NCBI GenBank assembly: GCA_031254635.1 | Contig: JAIRUB010000251.1 | Coordinates: 1 to 24,360, forward strand | Reading direction: 5' to 3' | DNA from: Prevotellaceae bacterium | GTDB lineage: Bacteria > Bacteroidota > Bacteroidia > Bacteroidales > UBA932 | Length of the DNA stretch: 24,360 nucleotides | Shown here: positions 16,492 to 22,985 of the stretch, piece after piece | How the letters are laid out: each line of letters starts with the position of its first letter | Position numbering within the stretch: position 1 is the first letter of the stretch | The notes under the pieces: generated by a model | The model's input: only the letters and a program-made list of their open reading frames with translations | Told to the model about the DNA's origin: nothing | Database searches by the model: none | Position numbers and translations under genes: made by a program

Positions 16492-16499
16492 CAAAGATA
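16492..16499 (-). promoter_or_regulatory. -7 box of the bamD operon
   Basis: TATCTTTG on the minus strand, 9 bases before the bamD ATG, which implies a very short leader. A TTTG at 16516-16519 is nearby, but the 16-base spacing is short for a -33 element. Read-through from trxB may add to expression. Confidence 0.6.
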
Positions 16500-16522
16500 G
16501 ACATTTTTTTTGAAACAAATTT

Positions 16523-17458
16523 TTATTGTTCGCTGAGAAACGACTCGGCATCTTTAGCTGCCATGCAACCGGTGGCAGCGGCTGTAATAGCTTGACGGTA
16601 ACGCGAATCCTGTACATCGCCTGCTGCAAACACACCCGGAATATTGGTTTTGGTTGAGCCCGGTTCAGTACGGATATATCCTAACTCATCAGTTGCAATA
16701 TATGGCTTAAATAATTCAGCATTAGGAATATGCCCAATAGCTAAGAAGAAGCCTTGAATATCAATCTTTTTTTCTATCCCCTGGCTATTTACCAATAAAG
16801 CTCCGGTAACTCCGCTACTGTCGCCAAGGACTTCCTTGGTTTGATCTTCCCATAGCATTTCGATTTTCGGGTTATTCAGCACCCGCTCCTGCATGGCTTG
16901 TGATGCACGTAACACATTGCGGCGCACTATCATATACACTTTTTTGCAGATATTGGAAAGGTAAATAGCTTCCTCGCAGGCAGTATCGCCGCCGCCTACT
17001 ACGGCCACCTCTTGCCCCTTGTAGAAGAAACCATCGCAAGTAGCACAGGCAGAGACTCCCTGTCCGCGGTATTTTTCTTCCGAAGCTAAGCCTAAATATC
17101 TGGCCGTGGCGCCGGTTGCTATAATGAGTGTCTCAGTTTCAATGATATGTGTTTCATCAATAGTGATAATAAAAGGACGTTGGCTAAGATCGGCTTTTGA
17201 GACAGAGCCAAAACGGATATCAGCGCCAAAGCGCCCAGCCTGTTCGCGGATTTGCATCATCATTTCGGGGCCGGAAACACCCTGTGGGTAGCCAGGAAAA
17301 TTTTCAACGTCGGTGGTAGTAGTGAGCTGTCCTCCGGGTTGAAGCCCTTCGTAAAGGACTGTTTGTAAATTTGCACGGGAGGCATAAATAGCTGCGGTAT
17401 AACCGGCAGGGCCACCTCCAACAATCAGGCATTTAATTCTTTCAGGTGAAGTACTCAT
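16523..17458 (-). CDS. trxB: Thioredoxin-disulfide reductase
   Basis: A 311-residue FAD/NADPH enzyme that keeps thioredoxin reduced in the cytosol. The FAD-binding GGGPAGYTAAIYA is at 14-26, the redox pair CATC at 138-141 (Cys138, Cys141), the NADPH-binding GGGDTACEEA at 155-164, and the C-terminal FAD site GVFAAGDVQD near 276. Length is typical (E. coli 321). I start at ATG 17456-17458: a longer frame from a TTG at 17494 would begin inside the -7 box TACCTTTG (17484-17491), so it cannot be the real start. Confidence 0.97.
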   Translation of the reverse strand: MSTSPERIKCLIVGGGPAGYTAAIYASRANLQTVLYEGLQPGGQLTTTTDVENFPGYPQGVSGPEMMMQIREQAGRFGADIRFGSVSKADLSQRPFIITIDETHIIETETLIIATGATARYLGLASEEKYRGQGVSACATCDGFFYKGQEVAVVGGGDTACEEAIYLSNICKKVYMIVRRNVLRASQAMQERVLNNPKIEMLWEDQTKEVLGDSSGVTGALLVNSQGIEKKIDIQGFFLAIGHIPNAELFKPYIATDELGYIRTEPGSTKTNIPGVFAAGDVQDSRYRQAITAAATGCMAAKDAESFLSEQ

Positions 17459-17483
17459 GTTTAATATAATTTTTTTAGGGCTA

Positions 17484-17514
17484 CAAAGGTACAAAATTAA
17501 TGATTAATGAACAA
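17484..17514 (-). promoter_or_regulatory. Promoter of trxB
   Basis: Minus strand: TTG (17512-17514), 20-base spacer, TACCTTTG (17484-17491), 25 bases before the trxB ATG. The -33 element and the spacer lie inside the ATTAATGAACAATG word repeat. Confidence 0.75.
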
Positions 17515-17669
17515 TGATTAATGATTAATTGCGAAGCATGGAAGCATAAAGGCATGAAATAACTAAAAGTCAAATGATTAAATAAATCAATAAATCAATA
17601 AATCAACAAATAAGCAAATCAACAATAATTATTTTTAATTGTTCATTGTTCATTATTCATTATTATTAC
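17495..17669. repeat. Word-repeat block between trxB and tRNA-Pro
   Basis: Three parts are visible. At 17495-17530 are ATTAATG/AACAATG words. At 17572-17625 there is an AATCAATAAATC-type run. At 17637-17668 the reverse complement of the first set appears (TTGTTCATTGTTCATTATTC). The outer parts thus form an imperfect inverted pair around about 110 bases and supply the -33 TTG of both divergent promoters. Confidence 0.8.
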
Positions 17670-17678
17670 TTACCTTTG
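17646..17678 (+). promoter_or_regulatory. Promoter of tRNA-Pro
   Basis: TTG (17646-17648), 22-base spacer, TACCTTTG (17671-17678), 18 bases before the tRNA. The -33 element is inside a CATTGTTCATT repeat word. Confidence 0.7.
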
Positions 17679-17696
17679 CAATCCAAAAATAAAAAT

Positions 17697-17770
17697 CGGG
17701 GTGTAGCGCAGTTGGCTAGCGCACTTGCATGGGGTGCAAGGGGTCGTGTGTTCGAGTCACATCACTCCGA
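17697..17770 (+). tRNA. tRNA-Pro (anticodon GGG)
   Basis: 74 nt. Acceptor CGGGGTG pairs with CACTCCG (one G-U), with the C1-G72 pair typical of bacterial tRNA-Pro and discriminator A. The D-arm has AGCGCAGTTGGCTAGCGC, the anticodon stem is CTTGC/GCAAG with loop ATGGGGT (anticodon GGG), and the T-loop has GTTCGAGTC. CCA is not encoded. No terminator was recognised directly downstream. Confidence 0.96.
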
Positions 17771-17782
17771 CTTGAAGAAAAA

Positions 17783-17971
17783 TTAAAAAACAGTAAGGCT
17801 TATAAAGACATTATGGATGTAACGGCTGTTGTCTGAACGTATGTTTTCCGACAAACTATGCCCATCTATTTTGGTGAGTCTAATACTATTATATACATCA
17901 TACGAGCCTATTCCATAGCCTAATACAATTCGAGTTTCGCGGACATCAAAGTAAAGCCCCGCATTAATCAG
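17783..17971 (-). pseudogene. C-terminal relic of an outer-membrane beta-barrel-like protein
   Basis: 63 sense codons are open on the minus strand between a TAG (17972-17974) and TAA (17783-17785). The translation alternates polar and hydrophobic or aromatic residues (LYFDVRETRIVLGYGIG, YDVYNSIRLTKID) and ends YIHNVFISLTVF. The terminal aromatic after an amphipathic strand is the usual last strand of outer-membrane barrels. No start codon or upstream part remains, so this is the tail of a larger gene. The specific family is not identifiable. Confidence 0.55.
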
Positions 17972-18257
17972 CTATGAAACCTTAACGAAGTATTTCTTTG
18001 AAATACACGACCCTACACACTTAAACCACCAAGGCCCCGACGCAGGCGAACGTTACCGTTCGGAAATATTTTATACCTCTTCAGAACAAAAAGAAATAGC
18101 CGAAAGATTAATTAATATTTTAAAATCAAAAGCTTATAATGTGGTAACCCTTCTTACGCCTGCTTCGACTTTTTATTCGGCCGAAAATTACCATCAACGT
18201 TATTATGAAAAAACAGGTAAAAGGCCTTATTGTCACCTTTATACTCCCCGATTTTAA
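17967..18257 (+). pseudogene. msrA: C-terminal relic of peptide methionine sulfoxide reductase MsrA
   Basis: About 96 codons match the MsrA second half: ISYETLTKYFFEIHDPT, LNHQGPDAGERYRSEIFY, and TPASTFYSAENYHQRYY. The catalytic GCFWG motif and everything before ISYET are absent, so the fragment cannot be active. Reading breaks at about 17965, exactly where the opposite-strand barrel relic also breaks. The retained sequence is open to its stop, suggesting a fairly recent loss. Confidence 0.85.
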
Positions 18258-18276
18258 AAGAAAACCGCCTAACTCC

Positions 18277-18306
18277 TTGTCTTTTCGGAAAAAAACTTTA
18301 TCTTTG
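18277..18306 (+). promoter_or_regulatory. Promoter of the EF-G paralogue gene
   Basis: TTG (18277-18279), 19-base spacer, TATCTTTG (18299-18306): a full consensus. The leader is about 54 bases and contains the AAACAATTAAACAATTAAAC repeat just before the ATG. Confidence 0.8.
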
Positions 18307-18332
18307 CAAGTTACATTCTAAAAAGTAGCCTT

Positions 18333-18360
18333 AAACATTTAAACAATTAAACAATTAAAC
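18333..18360. repeat. AATTAAAC short tandem repeat in the leader of the EF-G paralogue
   Basis: Three near copies of an 8-base word (ATTTAAAC, AATTAAAC, AATTAAAC) occupy the position where a ribosome-binding site would be. No purine-rich Shine-Dalgarno is present, which is usual in this phylum. Confidence 0.65.
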
Positions 18361-18363
18361 TAT

Positions 18364-20517
18364 ATGAAGACGTATACAACCGATCACATCCGTAATTTAG
18401 TCTTGCTTGGAGGAACCAACTCCGGCAAAACGACCCTGGCCGAAACTATGTTGTTTGAAGGTAAAATTATTGACCGGCGCGGCACAGTAGAAGCCAAAAC
18501 TACCATGAGCGACAATACTGACATTGAACAGCTCTACCAACGTTCTATCTATTCAACCTTGTTGTATGCGGAATATTTGGGTTATAAACTGAATATCATC
18601 GACACTCCGGGAGCCGACGATTATATCGGCGGCGTGATTTCGGCATTCAAAGTGGCCGACACGGGCCTTATGGTGATTAATGCCCAACGCGGCGTGGAAG
18701 TGGGCACCGACATTATGGCGCGCTATGCCGAACGTCATAACAAACCCATCATTGTTGCAGTAAACCAACTCGACCATGAAAAAGCATCGTGGGAAGATAC
18801 GGTTGAGAGCGTGAAGCGACTGTTCGATGGTAAAGCAGCTGTGGTACAATATCCCGTAAATCCGGGACTCAACTTCAATGCATTTATTGATGTGTTGAAC
18901 ATGAAAATGTACAGCTATAAAGATGAAAACGGCGCTTGCGAAGTATTGCCTATCCCTGCCGAAGAGGAAGCACATGCTACCGAACTGCACAGAACGTTGA
19001 TGGAAATTGCCGCTGAGCATGACGAAAGTTTGATGGAAATTTTCTTTGAAAAGGATATCCTTACCGAAGAAGAAATATATAAAGGCTTGCAAGCGGGTTT
19101 GATGCACCGTCAAGTGTTCCCGATATTCTGCGTATCGGCAAAGAAAGATGTGGGCGCCAAACGTTTGATGGAATTCATTATTAAGGCTGCTCCAGCGCCC
19201 GATACAGCTATCTACAAAACTACCGACGATGAGGAGGTGCCTTGCAATGCTAACGGCGCTCCTTCTATCTTCGTATTTAAAACGGTGTTGGAACAGCACT
19301 TGGGCGAAATTTCTTATTTCCGCGTAATGTCAGGGAAGATTACCGAAGGCATGGATCTTACCAATGCATCTAATGATACCAAAGAGCGCATTTCCGCTAT
19401 GTTTGCATCAGCAGGAAAGAAACGCGAAAAAATAAGCGAAATGGTTGCTGGTGATTTGGGTTGTACGGTAAAATTAAAAAATACCAAAACGAACCAAACC
19501 TTGAATGGCGGCGGAAAAGACTGGCAGTTTGAAGCTATTAAATTCCCGCCTGCGAAATTCCGCACAGCCATTAAAGCGAAAGTTGAAAAAGATGATGAAA
19601 AATTAGGTGAAATTCTGAATCGCACGCATGCCGAGGATCCTACTATTTTGGTGGAATATTCAAAAGAACTGAAACAAATTATTGTTAGCGGACAGGGTGA
19701 GCAACATATCAATGTTTTGAAATGGCTGCTGAATAATGTGCATAAAATGGAGATTGACTTTTTAGCTCCGCGTATTCCTTATCGCGAAACCATTACCAGA
19801 ATAGCATCTGCCGATTATCGCCACAAAAAACAATCAGGCGGCGCGGGCCAGTTCGGTGAAGTGCACATGTTGATAGAACCATATATTGAAGGCGCTCCCG
19901 AAAATAATAGGTTTAAAATCGAAGGAACGGAAAAGGTGCTTAACCTGAAAGGTAAAGAAGAATTTAACCTTGACTGGGGCGGAAAGTTGATTTACTATAA
20001 CTGTATTGTGGGTGGCGCTATTGACGCTCGTTTTATGCCTGCTATCCTGAAAGGAATTATGGAAAAGATGGAAGAAGGCCCGCTTACCGGTTCTTATGCC
20101 CGTGACTTGAAAGTGTATGTTTACGACGGTAAAATGCACCCGGTTGACTCCAATGAAATATCGTTTAAATTAGCCGGTCGCAACGCTTTCAAGGAAGCCT
20201 TTAAAAAAGCAGGCCCGAAAATTATGGAACCTGTATACAATATCGAAATTATGGTGCCCGGCGATGCAATGGGCGATGTGATGAGCGATTTGCAAACACG
20301 TCGCGCTATGATAGAAGGGATGAGTAGCGCTAAGGGCCTCGAAATATTGCGTGCACGTGTGCCCTTGGCCGAGATGAATAAATATTCTACTACCTTGAGT
20401 GCTATAACTTCTGGCCGCGCCAGTTTTACCATGGAATTTGCCGAATACCAGCAAGTACCTTCCGAAGCACAGGAAAAACTGCTGAAAGAATACGAAGCTC
20501 AGGAGAAAGATGAATAA
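18364..20517 (+). CDS. fusA2: Elongation factor G paralogue (EF-G2 type), GTPase residues lost
   Basis: A 717-residue protein colinear with EF-G over all five domains, with the domain IV KKQSGGAGQFGEV motif near 483-495 intact. The GTPase domain is abnormal. The P-loop GGTNSGKT (16-23) keeps the Walker pattern but not the usual HxDAGKT. G3 reads DTPGADDY, so the catalytic His of PGHVDF is Ala84. The switch I RGITI with its Mg-binding Thr is not recognisable (IEQLYQRSI instead). G4 is NQLD (134-137) rather than NKxD. SAK (258-260) is kept. In Bacteroides thetaiotaomicron an EF-G2 paralogue is known to promote translocation without GTP hydrolysis and to matter in nutrient limitation and gut colonisation; this gene fits that type. 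It has its own consensus promoter and no partner gene. A canonical fusA is expected elsewhere. Confidence 0.9.
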   Translation: MKTYTTDHIRNLVLLGGTNSGKTTLAETMLFEGKIIDRRGTVEAKTTMSDNTDIEQLYQRSIYSTLLYAEYLGYKLNIIDTPGADDYIGGVISAFKVADTGLMVINAQRGVEVGTDIMARYAERHNKPIIVAVNQLDHEKASWEDTVESVKRLFDGKAAVVQYPVNPGLNFNAFIDVLNMKMYSYKDENGACEVLPIPAEEEAHATELHRTLMEIAAEHDESLMEIFFEKDILTEEEIYKGLQAGLMHRQVFPIFCVSAKKDVGAKRLMEFIIKAAPAPDTAIYKTTDDEEVPCNANGAPSIFVFKTVLEQHLGEISYFRVMSGKITEGMDLTNASNDTKERISAMFASAGKKREKISEMVAGDLGCTVKLKNTKTNQTLNGGGKDWQFEAIKFPPAKFRTAIKAKVEKDDEKLGEILNRTHAEDPTILVEYSKELKQIIVSGQGEQHINVLKWLLNNVHKMEIDFLAPRIPYRETITRIASADYRHKKQSGGAGQFGEVHMLIEPYIEGAPENNRFKIEGTEKVLNLKGKEEFNLDWGGKLIYYNCIVGGAIDARFMPAILKGIMEKMEEGPLTGSYARDLKVYVYDGKMHPVDSNEISFKLAGRNAFKEAFKKAGPKIMEPVYNIEIMVPGDAMGDVMSDLQTRRAMIEGMSSAKGLEILRARVPLAEMNKYSTTLSAITSGRASFTMEFAEYQQVPSEAQEKLLKEYEAQEKDE

Positions 20518-20579
20518 TAGTGATGAGTGATTAATAGGGAGGATAAAACACTGGTAAATATCTCAAAAAAACCTACAGA

Positions 20580-21440
20580 TTAACCCCTAACTTTTCTCAC
20601 CCTTACGTAATGTATGATTCCCAATTTTTGCAGCAGTTTGAGCGTTTTTTGAGTTATCTCCGCGTTTATCCATTGATCATTAATTTTAACTTTTTTTATT
20701 TTTGAAAGGAAATGCAAAAAGTCTGCTGGTGAATATTTATTGTTCACTTCATGTTTTTTAAGCAGGCTCAAAATGAGGTAATACCATTTCATTGCGATCA
20801 GATTGACGAACATCCAACCCTCAAGCGCACATTGATTTTACATGTAAGTACGGTCGGCATCCACTATATTTTTCAATGTATCAATCATTGTTTCCACCTG
20901 TCCCCTTGTTTTGTAAAGAAGATAAATTTCTCGTGGAGACTTACCTGTATTTTCAATAACTGCAATTGTTCCGAAAGCGTGCCGTTTATCAAGAAATTTT
21001 TCCAGCGTATAATTTACGGCATTGCTTTCTATTCGATTCAGGTAGTCTTTTTCTTCGCGGTTACGCAGCTCTTCGTCTATAAAAACCGTTACCCTCTTTT
21101 TCTCATTCACGGTACTTGTATAATGCCAGATGTAACGTCCTTCGAATTGAAAATAACCTTCAAACATACGCTTATCACCAGATTTGACCTTTTCATAATC
21201 AATGAATGAACTGTTACGGGGCAATGGAATGACATATTTCAATCCCTCCTTTTCAAGGGGTTCAATATTGCTCATTGAGGCAAATCCTTTGTCGATGATA
21301 ACAGTAGCATCCTTCACTCCGCTTTCCTATAAACATATCTTGAAAGCGCTAATATCCTTTATATTACCTGGTAGTAACCTGTAGTATACAGGAACTTGCT
21401 GCTTGACTGAAAAAACGCACATCAGGCTGATCATCTCGTC
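20580..21440 (-). pseudogene. IS4/IS1634-like DDE transposase, C-terminal two-thirds with in-frame stops
   Basis: One continuous minus-strand frame encodes DEMISLMCVFSVKQQVP, YYRLLPGNIKDISAFK, DATVIIDKGFASMSN (catalytic Asp region), YVIPLPRNSSFIDY, RGQVETMIDTLKNI (Glu region) and EGWMFVNLIAMKWYY. It is interrupted by TAG at 21327-21329 and TAA at 20838-20840, both single-base changes from sense codons (recalled relatives have Lys and Gln there). The N-terminal part is absent; a matching N-terminal piece lies at 22748-22879. The family assignment is from memory of Bacteroidetes transposases. It lies on the opposite strand to the EF-G paralogue, ending 63 bases beyond that gene's stop. Confidence 0.82.
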
Positions 21441-21441
21441 A

Positions 21442-21567
21442 ACCTCTGTTTGAACTGGGTTGGGGCAAAAAATTACAAGCCGTAACTTGTTCCGAAAATG
21501 CCATTTTGTCTAAAAATTGCTTCAAAAATACTATTCCGTCAAAAGACGTAGCATCTTTATTCTCAAA
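21442..21567 (-). pseudogene. IS1380-like transposase N-terminal fragment
   Basis: About 42 codons, containing ATSFDGIVFLKQFLDKMAF and NFLPQPSSNRG, resemble the N-terminal region of IS1380-family transposases. A TGA stop follows directly at 21439-21441, where the other transposase relic starts, so two different elements were joined by deletion or nested insertion. Too short for a firm family call. Confidence 0.5.
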
Positions 21568-21597
21568 CTAATATATCAGTTACATAATCGTATTTTC

Positions 21598-21616
21598 TCT
21601 AATGCTATGCATTAGA
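21598..21616. repeat. Hairpin with 8-bp perfect arms
   Basis: TCTAATGC, TAT, GCATTAGA. It lies 80 bases upstream of dusB, between the transposase relics and the dusB promoter. It could be an element end or an operator; there is no T-tract. Confidence 0.5.
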
Positions 21617-21685
21617 AATTAAAACACAAACTTAGGTTTTTTTCTATTGCGGAATCTGGGATTAATCATTAATCGTTGTTTTTAG

Positions 21686-21693
21686 TATCTTTG
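21686..21693 (+). promoter_or_regulatory. -7 box of dusB
   Basis: TATCTTTG ends only 4 bases before the dusB ATG, so transcription would start at or within a base or two of the start codon. No -33 element at normal spacing was seen. Confidence 0.6.
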
Positions 21694-21697
21694 CAGT

Positions 21698-22693
21698 ATG
21701 AAGATTGCTCATCTTACATTCGATAAATACCCACTTTTTTTGGCGCCGATGGACGAGGTAACCGATGCCTCGTTCCGTTATGTATGCAAACATTTCGGCG
21801 CCGATATGATGTTTACCGAATTTGTGGCTGCTGACGGATTAATACGCGATGCCGCTTCTACCGTAGCCAAGATGCAGATTTACGATTACGAGCGTCCTAT
21901 CGGTATTCAGCTATACGGACACCTGATGGAACCTATGCTCGAAGCTGCCCGCATTGCCGAACAAGCCGCCCCTGATGTGATTGATATTAATTTCGGCTGC
22001 CCGATGAAAAAAATTGCCAACCGTGGCGCAGGTGCAGGTATGCTACGCGAGCCCGACAAAATGGTGGAAATGACCCGCCGTATTGTTGAAACTGTTAAAA
22101 TTCCGATAACCGTTAAAACACGCTTGGGCTGGGACGAGGACAATAAAATTATAGTAGAATTAGCCGAGCGTTTGCAGGATACAGGTATAGTAGCGCTGAC
22201 CATTCACGGCCGCACCCGTGCGCAGGTGTATAAGGGAGAAGCCGACTGGACACTAATCGGCAAGGTGAAGCGCAATCCTCGGATGAAGATTCCCATCATT
22301 GGCAATGGCGATGTGAACAGTCCGCAGCGCGCCAAAGAGATGTTCGAGCGCTATGGCGTGGATACCATTATGATTGGCCGTGCTACCTACGGGCATCCTT
22401 GGATTTTTAAGGAAATTAAACATTATCTTACTACCGGAGAGTTATTGCCTGAAATGTCGATAAAAGAAAGAGTAGCCTTAGCCAAAACACATTTACAAAA
22501 ATCGCTCGAAGTAAAAGGCACACACACCGGAGTATTGGAAATGCGCCGCCATCTAAGCAATTATTTTAAAGCCTTGCCCAATTTTAAAGAAACCCGCAGC
22601 AAGTTAGTTACTGAAAATGATCCTGCAAAGGTAGTGGAGATATTGGATTATATTTTGGAGCGATGGGGAAATTCAATGAATAATGAACAATGA
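21698..22693 (+). CDS. dusB: tRNA-dihydrouridine synthase (DusB family)
   Basis: A 331-residue FMN enzyme reducing specific uridines in tRNA D-loops. The TIM-barrel motifs are all present: FLAPMDEVTDASFR (14-27), INFGCPMKK with catalytic Cys101, TVKTRLGWD with Lys140, TIHGRTR with His170, GNGDV and IGRATYGHPWIF. The start is fixed by the conserved first strand MKIAHLTF. The C-terminal helical RNA-binding domain is complete, but the last residues (SMNNEQ) and stop are encoded by an AATGAATAATGAACAATGA word repeat. The gene is intact although flanked on both sides by decayed transposases, consistent with selection to keep it. Confidence 0.95.
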   Translation: MKIAHLTFDKYPLFLAPMDEVTDASFRYVCKHFGADMMFTEFVAADGLIRDAASTVAKMQIYDYERPIGIQLYGHLMEPMLEAARIAEQAAPDVIDINFGCPMKKIANRGAGAGMLREPDKMVEMTRRIVETVKIPITVKTRLGWDEDNKIIVELAERLQDTGIVALTIHGRTRAQVYKGEADWTLIGKVKRNPRMKIPIIGNGDVNSPQRAKEMFERYGVDTIMIGRATYGHPWIFKEIKHYLTTGELLPEMSIKERVALAKTHLQKSLEVKGTHTGVLEMRRHLSNYFKALPNFKETRSKLVTENDPAKVVEILDYILERWGNSMNNEQ

Positions 22694-22742
22694 ATAATGA
22701 AAGGTATAAGGTAAATTTTGTAACTCGTAACTTGTAAATCGG
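22668..22742. repeat. Word-repeat block running into the dusB 3' end
   Basis: AATGAATAATGAACAATG and AATAATGAAAGG are followed by TAACTCGTAACTTGTAAATC. It covers the dusB stop and fills the gap up to the truncated end of the transposase relic at 22748. Confidence 0.75.
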
Positions 22743-22747
22743 GATAC

Positions 22748-22879
22748 CGAACGTTTCTTCTCTGGATTCCATTTGCTTGTTACCTCGTAGAGATAATACC
22801 TGCCATTGAGTAGTCGAAGTTCTGTCCCCTTGCGTTTGCACGCCAATGCCCAAAGCGGATGTGATGTTTTTGTTTCCAT
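22748..22879 (-). pseudogene. N-terminal fragment of an IS4/IS1634-like transposase
   Basis: ATG at 22877-22879 and 44 codons beginning METKTSHPLWALACKRKG and including GRYYLYEVTSKWNPEKKRS. This N-terminal signature, as I recall it, belongs to the same Bacteroidetes transposase family as the fragment at 20580-21440. Similarity ends abruptly at 22748, where repeat words begin. Confidence 0.7.
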
Positions 22880-22886
22880 ATTTTTA

Positions 22887-22912
22887 TGTAATTACGTATA
22901 TACATAATTACA
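22887..22912. repeat. 26-bp near-perfect palindrome upstream of the transposase fragment
   Basis: Outer arms TGTAATTA (22887-22894) and TAATTACA (22905-22912) flank the core GTATATAC, with one mismatched pair (C/A). It lies 8 bases upstream of the fragment's ATG and next to a promoter-like CACCTTTG (22911-22918, minus). A half-site ATTACGTA recurs at about 22965-22972. It could be an operator or part of the element's end. Confidence 0.6.
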
Positions 22913-22985
22913 AAGGTGTAAAAAAAATCGCAAATACAAGCCTTTGTTCGATTTATTTTATGCTATTACGTAAAAATGTGAAAAG

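Noticed and set aside
17459..17494. Longer trxB start at an in-frame TTG (17492-17494)
   Set aside because: The TTG lies just upstream of and the extension overlaps the TACCTTTG box; the conserved FAD motif needs only the ATG at 17458.
17495..17669. CRISPR-like array in the repetitive block
   Set aside because: Units are short, variable, overlapping words with no constant repeat of 25-40 bases and no unique spacers; no cas gene is present.
20838..21329. TAG/TAA stops in the transposase read as recoded sense codons
   Set aside because: No other gene in the window uses in-frame stops, and the element lacks its N-terminus, so simple decay is enough.
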